Assembly (NCBI RefSeq): GCF_003352915.1
Contig: NZ_CP022314.1
Location: forward strand, 1,050,460 to 1,114,459
DNA length: 64,000 nucleotides
DNA from: Arthrobacter sp. PM3
Lineage (GTDB): Bacteria > Actinomycetota > Actinomycetes > Actinomycetales > Micrococcaceae
Direction: 5' to 3'
Position numbers and translations under genes: made by a program
The notes under the pieces: model-generated
The model's input: the letters and a program-made list of their open reading frames with translations, nothing else
What the model was told of the DNA's origin: nothing
The model's database searches: none
Part shown: one piece after another, positions 42,924-51,247 of the stretch
How the letters are laid out: the number at the start of each line of letters is the position of its first letter
Position numbering within the stretch: position 1 is the first letter of the stretch

Positions 42924-43002
42924 CCCCACAGCATAGTGCGCCGCAGGCTGCCGGGACGCACACGGCGGCCCCCGGCGTCCGGGTTCCATGCCTCTGCTGG
43001 GA

Positions 43003-43008
43003 TATATT
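43003..43008 (+). promoter_or_regulatory. Probable -10 element of a leaderless murT-gatD mRNA
   Basis: TATATT ends 7 nt before the murT ATG, with no ribosome binding site between. This spacing puts the transcription start on the ATG, the hallmark of leaderless actinobacterial transcripts. No convincing -35 is seen. Confidence 0.6.
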
Positions 43009-43015
43009 ACAGAGC

Positions 43016-44305
43016 ATGTTTTACTTCAGCGTTCCGCTCGGCAAGCTCGTCCGCCGGGTCTCCCGGCTCAGGGGCGGAGGCTCGGCCCTTCCCGGGCTCG
43101 TGGTCGAAAAAATCGACCCCGGTTTCATGCAGCGGACCCTGTCCACACTGCCGTTGGGGGTCGCCGTCGTCAGCGGCACGAACGGCAAGACGACCACCAC
43201 CAAGATGGTGGTGGAACTGCTGGAGAGCCAGGGCCTGAAGGTCTTCACGAACCGCACCGGCAGCAACTTCACGCGCGGCGTGGCGGCAGCCCTGCTGGGT
43301 GAGGTCGACTGGCGCGGCCGGCTGGATGCCGATGTCGCAGTGCTGGAACTCGATGAGGCGCACGCCGTGCACTTCGTCAACAAGGTTCCGCCGCGGTACA
43401 GCCTCCTGCTCAACGTCCTCCGGGACCAACTGGACCGTTTCGGCGAAATCGACAAGACGGCCGAACTGCTCCAGCACATCGCCGCCAAGACCACCGGGAC
43501 CGTCGTCCTGAACCGGGAAGACCCCCGCGTCGCCCGGATCGCCGGGACCGTGAACGGACCCGAAGTGCTCTACTTCGGGCTCGATGACTCCCTGCTAAGC
43601 ACCTTCCCGAACGACGACGACATGCGCGCCGCCCCAGGAAGCCCTGTGCCGGCCGCCCCCGCCCGGCCCGCCGCCGACGTCGTGCTCCGCCGTGTGGGCG
43701 CCGATGACGCCGACTTCGAGTATGACGGCGCGACGGTCACCACGGCGATGCTACTGCGCGGCGTCTACAACATCTTCAATGCCGCCGCCGCACTGACCCT
43801 GGCCCGGGCGATCTCGAAGGCCCGCGGCACCGGCGCCGACCAGGCCGGCCTGCTCGCTGCCCTGTCCAAGGTGGCGCCGGCATTCGGCCGGGGCGAAAGC
43901 CTCGTGGTCGACGGCCTGCCCCTGGAATTGGTCCTGGTCAAGAACCCCAGCGGTTTCCGGCTCGGCCTGAAGTCCTTCCCGGCCGCCGGCTACGCGACGA
44001 TGATCGCGATCAACGACAACTACGCGGACGGCAGGGACATGTCCTGGCTGTGGGACGTGGAGTTCGACACGCTCCGCGACGGCGGCGTGGACCAGCTCAC
44101 GGGCTCCCGCGCCTACGACATGGCATTGCGGTTACAGTACGACGACGTCGCCATCGGAGCCGTAGATACCGACATCGCTCCCGCCCTGGCCGCGTTCATC
44201 CGCGGCGCCGAGGGCAAACCCAAGAGGATCTTCTGCACGTACACGGCGATGCTGGCCATCCGCCGCGAACTGTCCAAAATCACCACAGTGGAGGTGGTCT
44301 CGTGA
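43016..44305 (+). CDS. murT: Lipid II isoglutaminyl synthase subunit MurT
   Basis: 429 residues. A Mur-ligase ATPase centre with [12 protein letters not shown] (P-loop at 54-60) and [11 protein letters not shown], then a C-terminal DUF1727 domain with [10 protein letters not shown] and [19 protein letters not shown]. With GatD it amidates the alpha-carboxyl of D-Glu in lipid II. The middle region where S. aureus MurT has a Cys4 zinc ribbon here has no cysteine at all and is Ala/Pro/Asp-rich; the only Cys is near the C-terminus. Overlaps gatD by 4 bp (GTGA). Confidence 0.93.
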   Translation: MFYFSVPLGKLVRRVSRLRGGGSALPGLVVEKIDPGFMQRTLSTLPLGVAVVSGTNGKTTTTKMVVELLESQGLKVFTNRTGSNFTRGVAAALLGEVDWRGRLDADVAVLELDEAHAVHFVNKVPPRYSLLLNVLRDQLDRFGEIDKTAELLQHIAAKTTGTVVLNREDPRVARIAGTVNGPEVLYFGLDDSLLSTFPNDDDMRAAPGSPVPAAPARPAADVVLRRVGADDADFEYDGATVTTAMLLRGVYNIFNAAAALTLARAISKARGTGADQAGLLAALSKVAPAFGRGESLVVDGLPLELVLVKNPSGFRLGLKSFPAAGYATMIAINDNYADGRDMSWLWDVEFDTLRDGGVDQLTGSRAYDMALRLQYDDVAIGAVDTDIAPALAAFIRGAEGKPKRIFCTYTAMLAIRRELSKITTVEVVS

Positions 44306-45090
44306 CCCCGGAAACCCCGCACGGGCTCTCCTTCGGCCATGTTCTCCCGCCCGAAGACCGTGCCGCCGGCAGCAAGGGAACCATCCGGGTCCTGCAGCTG
44401 TACCCGCGGGACATGAACATTTACGGTGACTGGGGCAATGCCCTGGTCCTGGCCCAGCGGCTGCGCTGGCACGGCTACACGCCCGAACTGCTCGAATACA
44501 ACGTCGGTGACCAGTTCCCGGCGGACGTTGACCTCATCGTGGGCGGCGGCGGGCAGGACAGCGGTCAGCTCGTCATCCAGGACGACCTCCTCTCCAGGGA
44601 GTCCGTCCTGAAAGGGCTCGCCGAAGACGGCACCCCGATGCTCGTGATCTGCGGGCTCTACCAGCTCTTCGGAAAGTTCTTCAAGACCCGGCTCGGCTCG
44701 GTCATCCCGGGGATCGGCATCCTGGATGTGGAGACCCACGGCACCGACGAACGGCTGATCGGCAACGTCACGGTCTCCTCCCCCGAATTCGGGAACATCC
44801 TGGGGTACGAGAACCACAGTGGCCAGACCACGCTGGGGCCTGGCGTGAAGCCGCTCGGCACCACGGCCAAGGGCACGGGCAACAACAGTAACGACGGACA
44901 GGAGGGCGCCCGCTACCGCAACATCGTGGCGAGCTACCTGCACGGGTCGCTGCTGCCCAAGAACCCGGCCCTGGCGGACTTCCTGATCCGGACCGCCGTC
45001 GAACGCAAGTACGGCACGTTCGAGCCCGGCACGCCGGACGATTCCTACGCGGTGCTGGCGCGCGAGCACGCGGCACGCCGGCCCCGCTGA
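44302..45090 (+). CDS. gatD: Lipid II isoglutaminyl synthase glutaminase subunit GatD
   Basis: 262 residues from the GTG at 44302, with GGAGG and a 7-nt spacer. CobB/CobQ-like amidotransferase with nucleophile Cys117 (LVICGLYQLFG) and His212 (SYLHGSLLPKNP). Frees ammonia from glutamine for MurT. The first 26 residues are an extension before the fold (IRVLQLYPRDMNIYGDWGN). Co-translated with murT. Confidence 0.94.
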   Translation: MTPETPHGLSFGHVLPPEDRAAGSKGTIRVLQLYPRDMNIYGDWGNALVLAQRLRWHGYTPELLEYNVGDQFPADVDLIVGGGGQDSGQLVIQDDLLSRESVLKGLAEDGTPMLVICGLYQLFGKFFKTRLGSVIPGIGILDVETHGTDERLIGNVTVSSPEFGNILGYENHSGQTTLGPGVKPLGTTAKGTGNNSNDGQEGARYRNIVASYLHGSLLPKNPALADFLIRTAVERKYGTFEPGTPDDSYAVLAREHAARRPR

Positions 45091-45114
45091 CCTGTGCCAG
45101 GCACTGCAGGCGGC

Positions 45115-45588
45115 ATGATCCTCATTGGACCCGACGTTCCCGGGCGCGCCGACGTCCTGGACCTGCTGGCCGGGCACCTCGCCGACATGTACGCGACGTC
45201 CCCGCCGGACAGTGTCCACGCCTTGGATCCTGCCGCGCTGGCAGGGCCGGGCATCAGCTTCTGGACGGCCCGGGAGGACTCCCGCCTGCTGGGCTGTGCG
45301 GCGTTGAAGCACCTGGCGCCGGACGCGGCCGAGATCAAGTCCATGCGGACTGCGGGGCCGGCCCGCGGGCGGGGCGTCGCCACCGCCCTGCTCCACCACC
45401 TGCTGGCGGCGGCCCGGACCAGCGGGTACCGGCGGCTCTACCTGGAAACGGGGAGCCAGGACTTCTTCGCTCCCGCACGGCGGCTGTACGAGCGGCACGG
45501 CTTCGCCGTTTGCCCGCCCTTTGCGGACTACCAGCCGGATCCCCACAGCGTCTTCATGACCCTGGAGCTCGACGCTCCCGACGCATAG
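45115..45588 (+). CDS. GNAT family N-acetyltransferase
   Basis: 157 residues from the ATG at 45115; a GTG seven codons earlier is possible. The acetyl-CoA motif is RGRGVATALLHHLLAAA, followed by LYLETGSQDFFAPARRLYER. This is the compact type common among small-molecule or amino-acid acetyltransferases. It starts 24 bp after gatD on the same strand, so it may be co-transcribed. Substrate unknown. Confidence 0.85.
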   Translation: MILIGPDVPGRADVLDLLAGHLADMYATSPPDSVHALDPAALAGPGISFWTAREDSRLLGCAALKHLAPDAAEIKSMRTAGPARGRGVATALLHHLLAAARTSGYRRLYLETGSQDFFAPARRLYERHGFAVCPPFADYQPDPHSVFMTLELDAPDA

Positions 45589-45612
45589 CTGCGCCGGCGG
45601 GACGGCGTGCCG

Positions 45613-46449
45613 TCACCGCGACCGGACGAACGCCAGGACGTCGCGGGCGATCCGCCTGCTGACGCCTGCCCGGACATGGCCCCACCGCTCGTAGATGATG
45701 AGGGTGCAGTCCGGAATCAATCGTGCGGTCTCCTCTGCGACCTCCCGCGGAAAGAACGCGTCCCGGCCGCCACAGAGCAGCAGAACCGGCGGCCGGATGA
45801 ACGGCAACACGGCCCGCGCGTCGAAGGCCACTTCCGCCCGCGCCTCGGTGAGGACATCCGCGGCGGGGCAACCGGAGCGGCCGAGCACCCGCCTGCCAAC
45901 TGCGTGGCCCAGCAGTTCCCGCAGCCAGCGGGTCCGCGGACCCGGGAACACGTACTCGGCCAGGACGGTCCCTGCCCCCGAAAGCTCTCCGCCGGCGACG
46001 GCGGTGGCCATCCTGTGGTCCAGGTCCTTGCCCCAGGCACTGAGCTCGGCCCCCGTGACCACCATGGCGATGTGCCGGAAGGACCCCGGATGCCGCGCGG
46101 CCAGGTATTGCCCGATCATGCCGCCAAAGGACTTGGCCACAACCAGGTCAACCCGGCCGCCGAATTCCGCAGCAATGAGGTCCGCGTAGTCATCCGCCAT
46201 GTCCGCGCTCGTGTGCAGGGCCGGCATGTTGCGCCGCCGGGTGACCACCCAGACGGTGTAGCCGGCGGCCAGGTATGCGTCAAACTCCCGGCGGAACATG
46301 CCCCCCAGCAACCCTGAGGGGACGGCGCTTCCTGGTCCGCCCTGGATGAAGAGCAGGGTCTTGACGCCCCGGCCCCACGTGGCGTATTCCATGCCGTTGC
46401 TGAACACGCCGTTCCGAGGTGTACGGCGCGGGTTGTCCAACGTCTCCAT
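45613..46449 (-). CDS. Alpha/beta hydrolase
   Basis: 278 residues. Oxyanion-hole region FIQGGPGSAVPSG, nucleophile elbow AKSFGG (usual GxSxG with Ala in the first Gly position), Asp in LLCGGRDAFFP and His in YERWGHVRAG, so the triad appears complete. Resembles the proline-iminopeptidase/haloperoxidase side of the fold. No signal peptide. GGAGG lies close to the ATG. Substrate unknown. Confidence 0.82.
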   Translation of the reverse strand: METLDNPRRTPRNGVFSNGMEYATWGRGVKTLLFIQGGPGSAVPSGLLGGMFRREFDAYLAAGYTVWVVTRRRNMPALHTSADMADDYADLIAAEFGGRVDLVVAKSFGGMIGQYLAARHPGSFRHIAMVVTGAELSAWGKDLDHRMATAVAGGELSGAGTVLAEYVFPGPRTRWLRELLGHAVGRRVLGRSGCPAADVLTEARAEVAFDARAVLPFIRPPVLLLCGGRDAFFPREVAEETARLIPDCTLIIYERWGHVRAGVSRRIARDVLAFVRSR

Positions 46450-46564
46450 TTGCCTCCGGTCCCCCGCAATTCAGCTGACGGATGGCCCCATCCTACGGTG
46501 AGCGCCATCACAACACACGGCCACGATCGTTGAGAACCCCGGCACTGCATGAAAGAGTCACTTC

Positions 46565-48577
46565 ATGACCAATCCCCTCCTGAGCCCCAGCACCCTGCCC
46601 TACGGCCTGCCGCCATTCGCCGGCATCGAAGACGCGCACTACGCCGAGGCCGTCGAGGCCGGCCTGGCCGAGCACCTGGCCGAGATCCAGGCGATCGTGG
46701 ACAACCCGGAGGCGCCGTCGTTCGAGAACACCGCCCTGGCCATGGAGCGCTCCGGCCGGCTGCTGGAGCGGGCAGCCGCGTCGTTCTTCACGCTCGTTTC
46801 CGCGCACGCTTCCGACACCATCCGCGAGCTCGAAACCCGTCTCTCCCCGCTGTTCTCGGCACACCAGGACGCCGTCTACCTCAACCGGGGCCTCTACGAA
46901 CGCTTCGCGGCCCTCGACACGTCCGCGCTGGATGCCGAGTCCGTCCGGCTCGTGGAGGAATACCTCAAGGAATTCCGGGCCTCGGGCATCCAGCTCGACG
47001 ACGCCGGCCAGGCGCGCCTGAAAGACATCAACACTGAACTGTCCCGGCTCGGCACCGAGTTCGGCCAGCGCGTCAAGGAAGGGATGAAGTCCGCCGCCCT
47101 GCTGCTCGACGACACCGGCGACCTCACCGGCCTGCCCGCCGATGACATCGCCAGCGCCGCCGAGGCCGCCCGGACCGCCGGACACGAAGGCAAGTACCTG
47201 CTGACGCTGATCCAGCCCAGCAACCAGCCGGCGATGGCCGCCCTGGCCAACCGGGACGTCCGGCGGCGGCTCTACGAGGCCTCGATTGGCCGCGGCAGCG
47301 GCGGCGGCAGCCTTGATGTGCTCGGCCTGGTCAAGGACATGGTGAAGCTCCGCGCGGAGAAGGCCGCCCTGTTGGGGTTCGCGAACTTCGCCGAGCTCAG
47401 TGTGGACCGGCAGACAGCCCCGGACTTCGGCGCCGTCCAGGCCATGATGAGCCGGCTGGCACCCGCCGCCGTCCGCAACGCCGACGCCGAGGCCGAGGCA
47501 CTGGCCGAGGCCGCCGGCCACCCCCTGGAGGCCTGGGACTGGGCGTACTACTCGGCCAAGGTCAAGCGCGAGCGGTACTCCGTGGACGAACAGGCGCTGC
47601 GCCCCTACTTCGAGCTGGACAGGGTCCTGAACGACGGGGTGTTCTTCGCGGCCAACGCCCTGTACGGCGTCACGTTCCACGAACGCGCCGACCTCGCCGG
47701 CTATCACCCGGACGTCCGCGTCTGGGAGGTCAAGAATGCCGACGGCACGGACCTGGGCCTGTTCCTGGGCGATTACTACACCCGTGACACGAAGCGCGGC
47801 GGCGCCTGGATGAACTCCCTCGTGGAGCAGTCCGGACTGTTGAATACCCGCCCCGTGGTCATCAACAACCTCAACATCTCCAAACCGCCGGCCGGCGAAC
47901 CCACCCTGCTGACGCTGGACGAACTCCGCACCACCTTCCACGAGTTCGGCCATGCCCTGCACGGCCTGTTTTCCGCCGTGACGTATCCCCGGTTCTCCGG
48001 AACCAACGTGCCGCGCGACTTCGTGGAGTACCCCTCGCAGGTCAACGAAATGTGGATCATGTGGCCCGAGGTCCTGGCCAACTACGCCCGGCATTACGCC
48101 ACCGGCGAGGCCCTGCCCCAGGAAATGGTGGACAAGCTCAACGCCGCGCAGCTGTGGGGTGAAGGATTTGCCACCACGGAATATCTAGGCGCGGCGCTGC
48201 TGGACCTGGCGTGGCACGTGCTGGACGGCTCTGAGGTCCCCGAGGACGCGGTGGAGTTCGAGGCAAAGGCCCTCGCCGCGGCGGGTGTCGCCCACAGCCT
48301 GATCCCGCCGCGCTACCGGACCGGCTACTTCCAGCACATCTTCGCCGGCGGCTGGTACGCCGCCGGTTACTACTCCTACATCTGGAGCGAAGTCCTGGAC
48401 GCCGACACGGTCGAATGGTTCAAGGAGAACGGCGGGCTCAACCGCGCCAACGGCACGTTCTTCCGGTCCGAGCTGCTCTCCCGCGGCAACAGCCGGGACC
48501 CGCTGGAGTCCTTCCGGGCTTTCCGGGGCCGGGACGCAGAGCTCGGGCCGCTGCTCAAGCGCCGCGGCCTGGACTAG
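46565..48577 (+). CDS. dcp: M3-family peptidyl-dipeptidase
   Basis: 670 residues. Thermolysin-like zinc site HEFGH at 459-463 (TFHEFGHALHGLFS) and the third ligand Glu in VEYPSQVNEMW. Length and the N-terminal helical lid match Dcp/oligopeptidase A. No signal peptide, so probably a cytoplasmic peptide-degrading enzyme. Good ribosome binding site (GAAAGAG, 7 nt spacer). A long hairpin begins 3 bp past the stop. Confidence 0.93.
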   Translation: MTNPLLSPSTLPYGLPPFAGIEDAHYAEAVEAGLAEHLAEIQAIVDNPEAPSFENTALAMERSGRLLERAAASFFTLVSAHASDTIRELETRLSPLFSAHQDAVYLNRGLYERFAALDTSALDAESVRLVEEYLKEFRASGIQLDDAGQARLKDINTELSRLGTEFGQRVKEGMKSAALLLDDTGDLTGLPADDIASAAEAARTAGHEGKYLLTLIQPSNQPAMAALANRDVRRRLYEASIGRGSGGGSLDVLGLVKDMVKLRAEKAALLGFANFAELSVDRQTAPDFGAVQAMMSRLAPAAVRNADAEAEALAEAAGHPLEAWDWAYYSAKVKRERYSVDEQALRPYFELDRVLNDGVFFAANALYGVTFHERADLAGYHPDVRVWEVKNADGTDLGLFLGDYYTRDTKRGGAWMNSLVEQSGLLNTRPVVINNLNISKPPAGEPTLLTLDELRTTFHEFGHALHGLFSAVTYPRFSGTNVPRDFVEYPSQVNEMWIMWPEVLANYARHYATGEALPQEMVDKLNAAQLWGEGFATTEYLGAALLDLAWHVLDGSEVPEDAVEFEAKALAAAGVAHSLIPPRYRTGYFQHIFAGGWYAAGYYSYIWSEVLDADTVEWFKENGGLNRANGTFFRSELLSRGNSRDPLESFRAFRGRDAELGPLLKRRGLD

Positions 48578-48579
48578 AA

Positions 48580-48645
48580 CCCATCGATTGCTCCGTAGAC
48601 GCCCTTCTGGAGGCTCATAAGGGCGGTAACGGAGCAATCGATGGG
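48580..48645 (+). terminator. Long hairpin right after dcp
   Basis: A perfect 17-bp stem (CCCATCGATTGCTCCGT / ACGGAGCAATCGATGGG), a 4x4 internal loop, then a 6-bp inner stem (GCCCTT / AAGGGC) with a 12-nt loop. It is too long and lacks a T run for a plain terminator; it could be a repeat element. Confidence 0.5.
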
Positions 48646-48652
48646 GATACAG

Positions 48653-48697
48653 ACGACGGCGGCGAGTCACCTAACAGAGGTGACTCGCCGCCGTCGT
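48653..48697. terminator. Perfect 20-bp hairpin between dcp and pdxS
   Basis: A 20-bp perfect stem (ACGACGGCGGCGAGTCACCT and its complement) around a 5-nt loop, followed by TCTAATT on the plus strand. Likely the main terminator of dcp. Confidence 0.75.
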
Positions 48698-48714
48698 TCT
48701 AATTGGAAGCGCAA

Positions 48715-48831
48715 GGCGCCGGGCGGTGTGATCCGGCAGCATGCGTAAAAGGGGCCCCGCGCCCTGCTCGCCGCGAAGCGGCCTTAGCGGGGGCGGGGAA
48801 TAGCATGCCGAGGATCACACCGTTCGGCGCC
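48715..48831. repeat. Nested 117-bp palindrome
   Basis: The outer 20-bp helix (48715-48734 with 48812-48831) is fully paired in plus-strand RNA with two G-U pairs. A 6-bp GCATGC pair follows, then CCCCGCGCCC / GGGGGCGGGG, and an apical GCCGC-GAA-GCGGC hairpin. Ends 15 bp past the pdxS stop. Either the pdxS terminator region or a palindromic element. Confidence 0.7.
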
Positions 48832-48845
48832 CCCGAAAGCGCGAA

Positions 48846-49772
48846 CTACCAGCCGCGCTCGGCGAGGCGGTGCGGCTGCGGGATCTCGTCGACGTTGATG
48901 CCGACCATGGCCTCGCCCAGGCCGCGGGAGGCCTTGGCGATCTCGTCCGGGTCGTCGTAGAAGGTGGTGGCCTTCACGACGGCGGCCGCACGCTGGGCCG
49001 GGTTGCCGGACTTGAAGATGCCGGAGCCGACAAACACGCCGTCGGCGCCGAGCTGCATCATCATCGCCGCGTCCGCCGGGGTGGCGATGCCGCCGGCGGT
49101 GAACAGCACCACCGGAAGCTTGCCGGTCGCGGCAACTTCCTTGACGAGCTCGTACGGTGCCTGCAGCTCCTTCGCCGCGACGTACAGCTCGTCCTCGGGC
49201 AGCGCGGCGAGCTTCTTGATCTCGGCCCGGATCTGGCGCATGTGCGTAGTGGCGTTGGAGACGTCCCCGGTGCCGGCCTCGCCCTTGGACCGGATCATCG
49301 CCGCGCCTTCGTTGATGCGGCGCAGCGCCTCACCAAGGTTGGTCGCACCGCAGACGAAGGGAACAGTGAAGTTCCACTTGTCGATGTGGTTGGTGTAGTC
49401 GGCCGGGGTCAGGACCTCGGACTCGTCGATGTAGTCGACGCCGAGGGACTGCAGGACCTGCGCCTCGACGAAGTGGCCGATCCGGGCCTTGGCCATGACC
49501 GGCACGGACACGGCCGCGATGATCTTGTCGATCATGTCGGGATCGGACATGCGGGACACGCCGCCCTGGGCGCGGATATCGGCCGGAACGCGTTCCAGCG
49601 CCATCACGGCCACGGCACCGGCGTCTTCGGCGATGCGGGCCTGCTCGGCGTTGACGACGTCCATGATGACGCCGCCCTTGAGCATCTCCGCCATGCCGCG
49701 CTTGACGCGGCTGCTGCCCGTGACGTTCTTCGCGGACGCGCCGGCTTCGCTGCTTACATCAGGTGTAGACAC
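48846..49772 (-). CDS. pdxS: Pyridoxal 5'-phosphate synthase lyase subunit
   Basis: 308 residues, (beta/alpha)8 barrel that builds PLP from ribose 5-phosphate, glyceraldehyde 3-phosphate and ammonia. Signatures include [35 protein letters not shown] and [22 protein letters not shown] start with AGGGG and a 5-nt spacer. Its glutaminase PdxT is coded 6 kb upstream in window coordinates, not next door. Confidence 0.97.
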   Translation of the reverse strand: MSTPDVSSEAGASAKNVTGSSRVKRGMAEMLKGGVIMDVVNAEQARIAEDAGAVAVMALERVPADIRAQGGVSRMSDPDMIDKIIAAVSVPVMAKARIGHFVEAQVLQSLGVDYIDESEVLTPADYTNHIDKWNFTVPFVCGATNLGEALRRINEGAAMIRSKGEAGTGDVSNATTHMRQIRAEIKKLAALPEDELYVAAKELQAPYELVKEVAATGKLPVVLFTAGGIATPADAAMMMQLGADGVFVGSGIFKSGNPAQRAAAVVKATTFYDDPDEIAKASRGLGEAMVGINVDEIPQPHRLAERGW

Positions 49773-49948
49773 AAAAACCCCTATGGGTAGATAGATGACC
49801 TCGCCGGGGCGCGGGCGGCACGTTCATGACGTGCCTCGCGCACACCGGATTACCGGATCCATTGGCCGGTAAAGCTAATACTAGCCCCCGGCCGGTGCGC
49901 CGCAGAATTCGGGTTACAGCAGCGAAAAGCGCGTGCTGCCGGGTATCC

Positions 49949-49970
49949 GCCGCGTCCGCCGGGACGCGGC
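49949..49970 (-). terminator. Putative terminator after pgsA
   Basis: 9-bp stem (GCCGCGTCC / GGACGCGGC) with a 4-nt loop, 10 bp past the pgsA stop; no T run, so only a candidate. Confidence 0.35.
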
Positions 49971-49979
49971 GCGGCGCCC

Positions 49980-50618
49980 TCAGGCGGCACGCTCGGAGGC
50001 GGTGCCGTCGGGCTCTTCCAGCGACTGCCGGTGCACTGTCGCGATGCGCTGGATGACGGTCACGAGGCTCGCCGCCGCCAGGAGGCACAGGGTGACGAAA
50101 AGGACCACGCTGGGCAGGCCCAGGCCGGTGAAGCCGGTCACGACCAGGACGGACACCAGCCGCTCGGCACGCTCGGCAATCCCGACGTTGGCGTGGAACC
50201 CCAGGGCTTCGGCCTTGGCCCGCGCATAGGAGACCACCATGCCCAGCACCAGGCAGACGACGGCGGCAATCGCCACCGCCGGGTTCGCGCCGCCGGTGAA
50301 GAACCAGACGGCGACGCCGGCGAACAGGGCGCCGTCGGCGACGCGGTCCAGGGTGGAGTCCAGGAAGTTGCCCCACCGGCCGCCGCGGTGCTGCATCCGG
50401 GCCATGATGCCGTCAATGACGTCGGAGAAAATGAAGGCCGTGATGAACAGGGTCCCCCACCAGAGCTGTCCGAGCGGGTAGAACACCAGCGCACCGATCA
50501 CCACGCCCAGCGTGCCGACGATCGTCACGGCGTCCGGGGAGACGCCGATCTTCAGCAGCCACCGGGCGAGGGGAGAAAACAGGGCGGTGAAGAACCCGCG
50601 CGCGTGCCTGTTAAGCAT
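49980..50618 (-). CDS. pgsA: CDP-alcohol phosphatidyltransferase (phosphatidylinositol-phosphate synthase type)
   Basis: 212 residues with about six transmembrane helices. The CAP motif is exact: D66-x2-D69-G-x2-A-R-x8-G83-x3-D87-x3-D91. The gene follows thrS and a HIT gene as in M. tuberculosis, where this position codes phosphatidylinositol-phosphate synthase (PgsA1). The acyltransferase and mannosyltransferase genes that normally follow there (patA, pimA) are absent here. Start ATG overlaps the HIT gene by 8 bp. The exact alcohol substrate is inferred from position. Confidence 0.85.
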   Translation of the reverse strand: MLNRHARGFFTALFSPLARWLLKIGVSPDAVTIVGTLGVVIGALVFYPLGQLWWGTLFITAFIFSDVIDGIMARMQHRGGRWGNFLDSTLDRVADGALFAGVAVWFFTGGANPAVAIAAVVCLVLGMVVSYARAKAEALGFHANVGIAERAERLVSVLVVTGFTGLGLPSVVLFVTLCLLAAASLVTVIQRIATVHRQSLEEPDGTASERAA

Positions 50619-51228
50619 CCTGCTCCCCGGCGCCCGGCGGGACTGGCAGTTCCTGCGGCCAAGCGTCGGCCACCTGCTGGCGGACCTCGCCGAGTGTCTG
50701 GGTGATGGCCTTGGTCTGGGCGATGATCGGGAAGAAGTTCCCGTCCCCGCCCCAGCGCGGCACCACGTGCTGGTGCAGGTGGCCGGCGATGCCTGCCCCG
50801 CCGGTGACGCCCTGGTTCATGCCCAGGTTGAAACCGGAGGGGTTGGCTACTTTGCGCAGCACCCGCATGGCCGTCTGGGTGAGCTCGGCGAACTCGGCTG
50901 TTTCCTCGACTGTGAGGTCCGTGTAGTCGGGGACGTGCCGGTACGGGCAGACCAGCAGGTGGCCGGGGTTGTACGGGAAGAGGTTCAGCACCACGTAGCT
51001 GGTCCGTCCCCGGTAGACGATCAGCGACTCGTCATCCTCGCGTTCCGGGGCCACGCAGAACGGGCAGTCGTCCGGGTTCTTGAACTGGTGCTGGCCGCCC
51101 TTGATGTACGCCATCCGGTGCGGGGTCCAGAGCCGCTGGAAAGCGTCCGGGACCCCGGCCAGGCCGAAGTCATCCGTCACGGCGTGGTCGCCCGGATACT
51201 CCGGCCCGGCCCCTGTGGTGTCCTGCAC
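50611..51228 (-). CDS. HIT-family hydrolase
   Basis: 205 residues from the GTG at 51228 (AAGGG, 6 nt spacer). Histidine triad GHLHQHVVPRW near residue 150; CPFCVAPERED near residue 55 could bind zinc. Likely a nucleotide hydrolase/phosphorylase of the Ap4A type, as for the M. tuberculosis neighbour of thrS. Coupled to pgsA by an 8-bp overlap. A longer reading frame to 51369 is thrS sequence. Confidence 0.88.
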   Translation of the reverse strand: MQDTTGAGPEYPGDHAVTDDFGLAGVPDAFQRLWTPHRMAYIKGGQHQFKNPDDCPFCVAPEREDDESLIVYRGRTSYVVLNLFPYNPGHLLVCPYRHVPDYTDLTVEETAEFAELTQTAMRVLRKVANPSGFNLGMNQGVTGGAGIAGHLHQHVVPRWGGDGNFFPIIAQTKAITQTLGEVRQQVADAWPQELPVPPGAGEQDA

Positions 51229-51247
51229 GCGCTGCCCTTCCGTCTGC

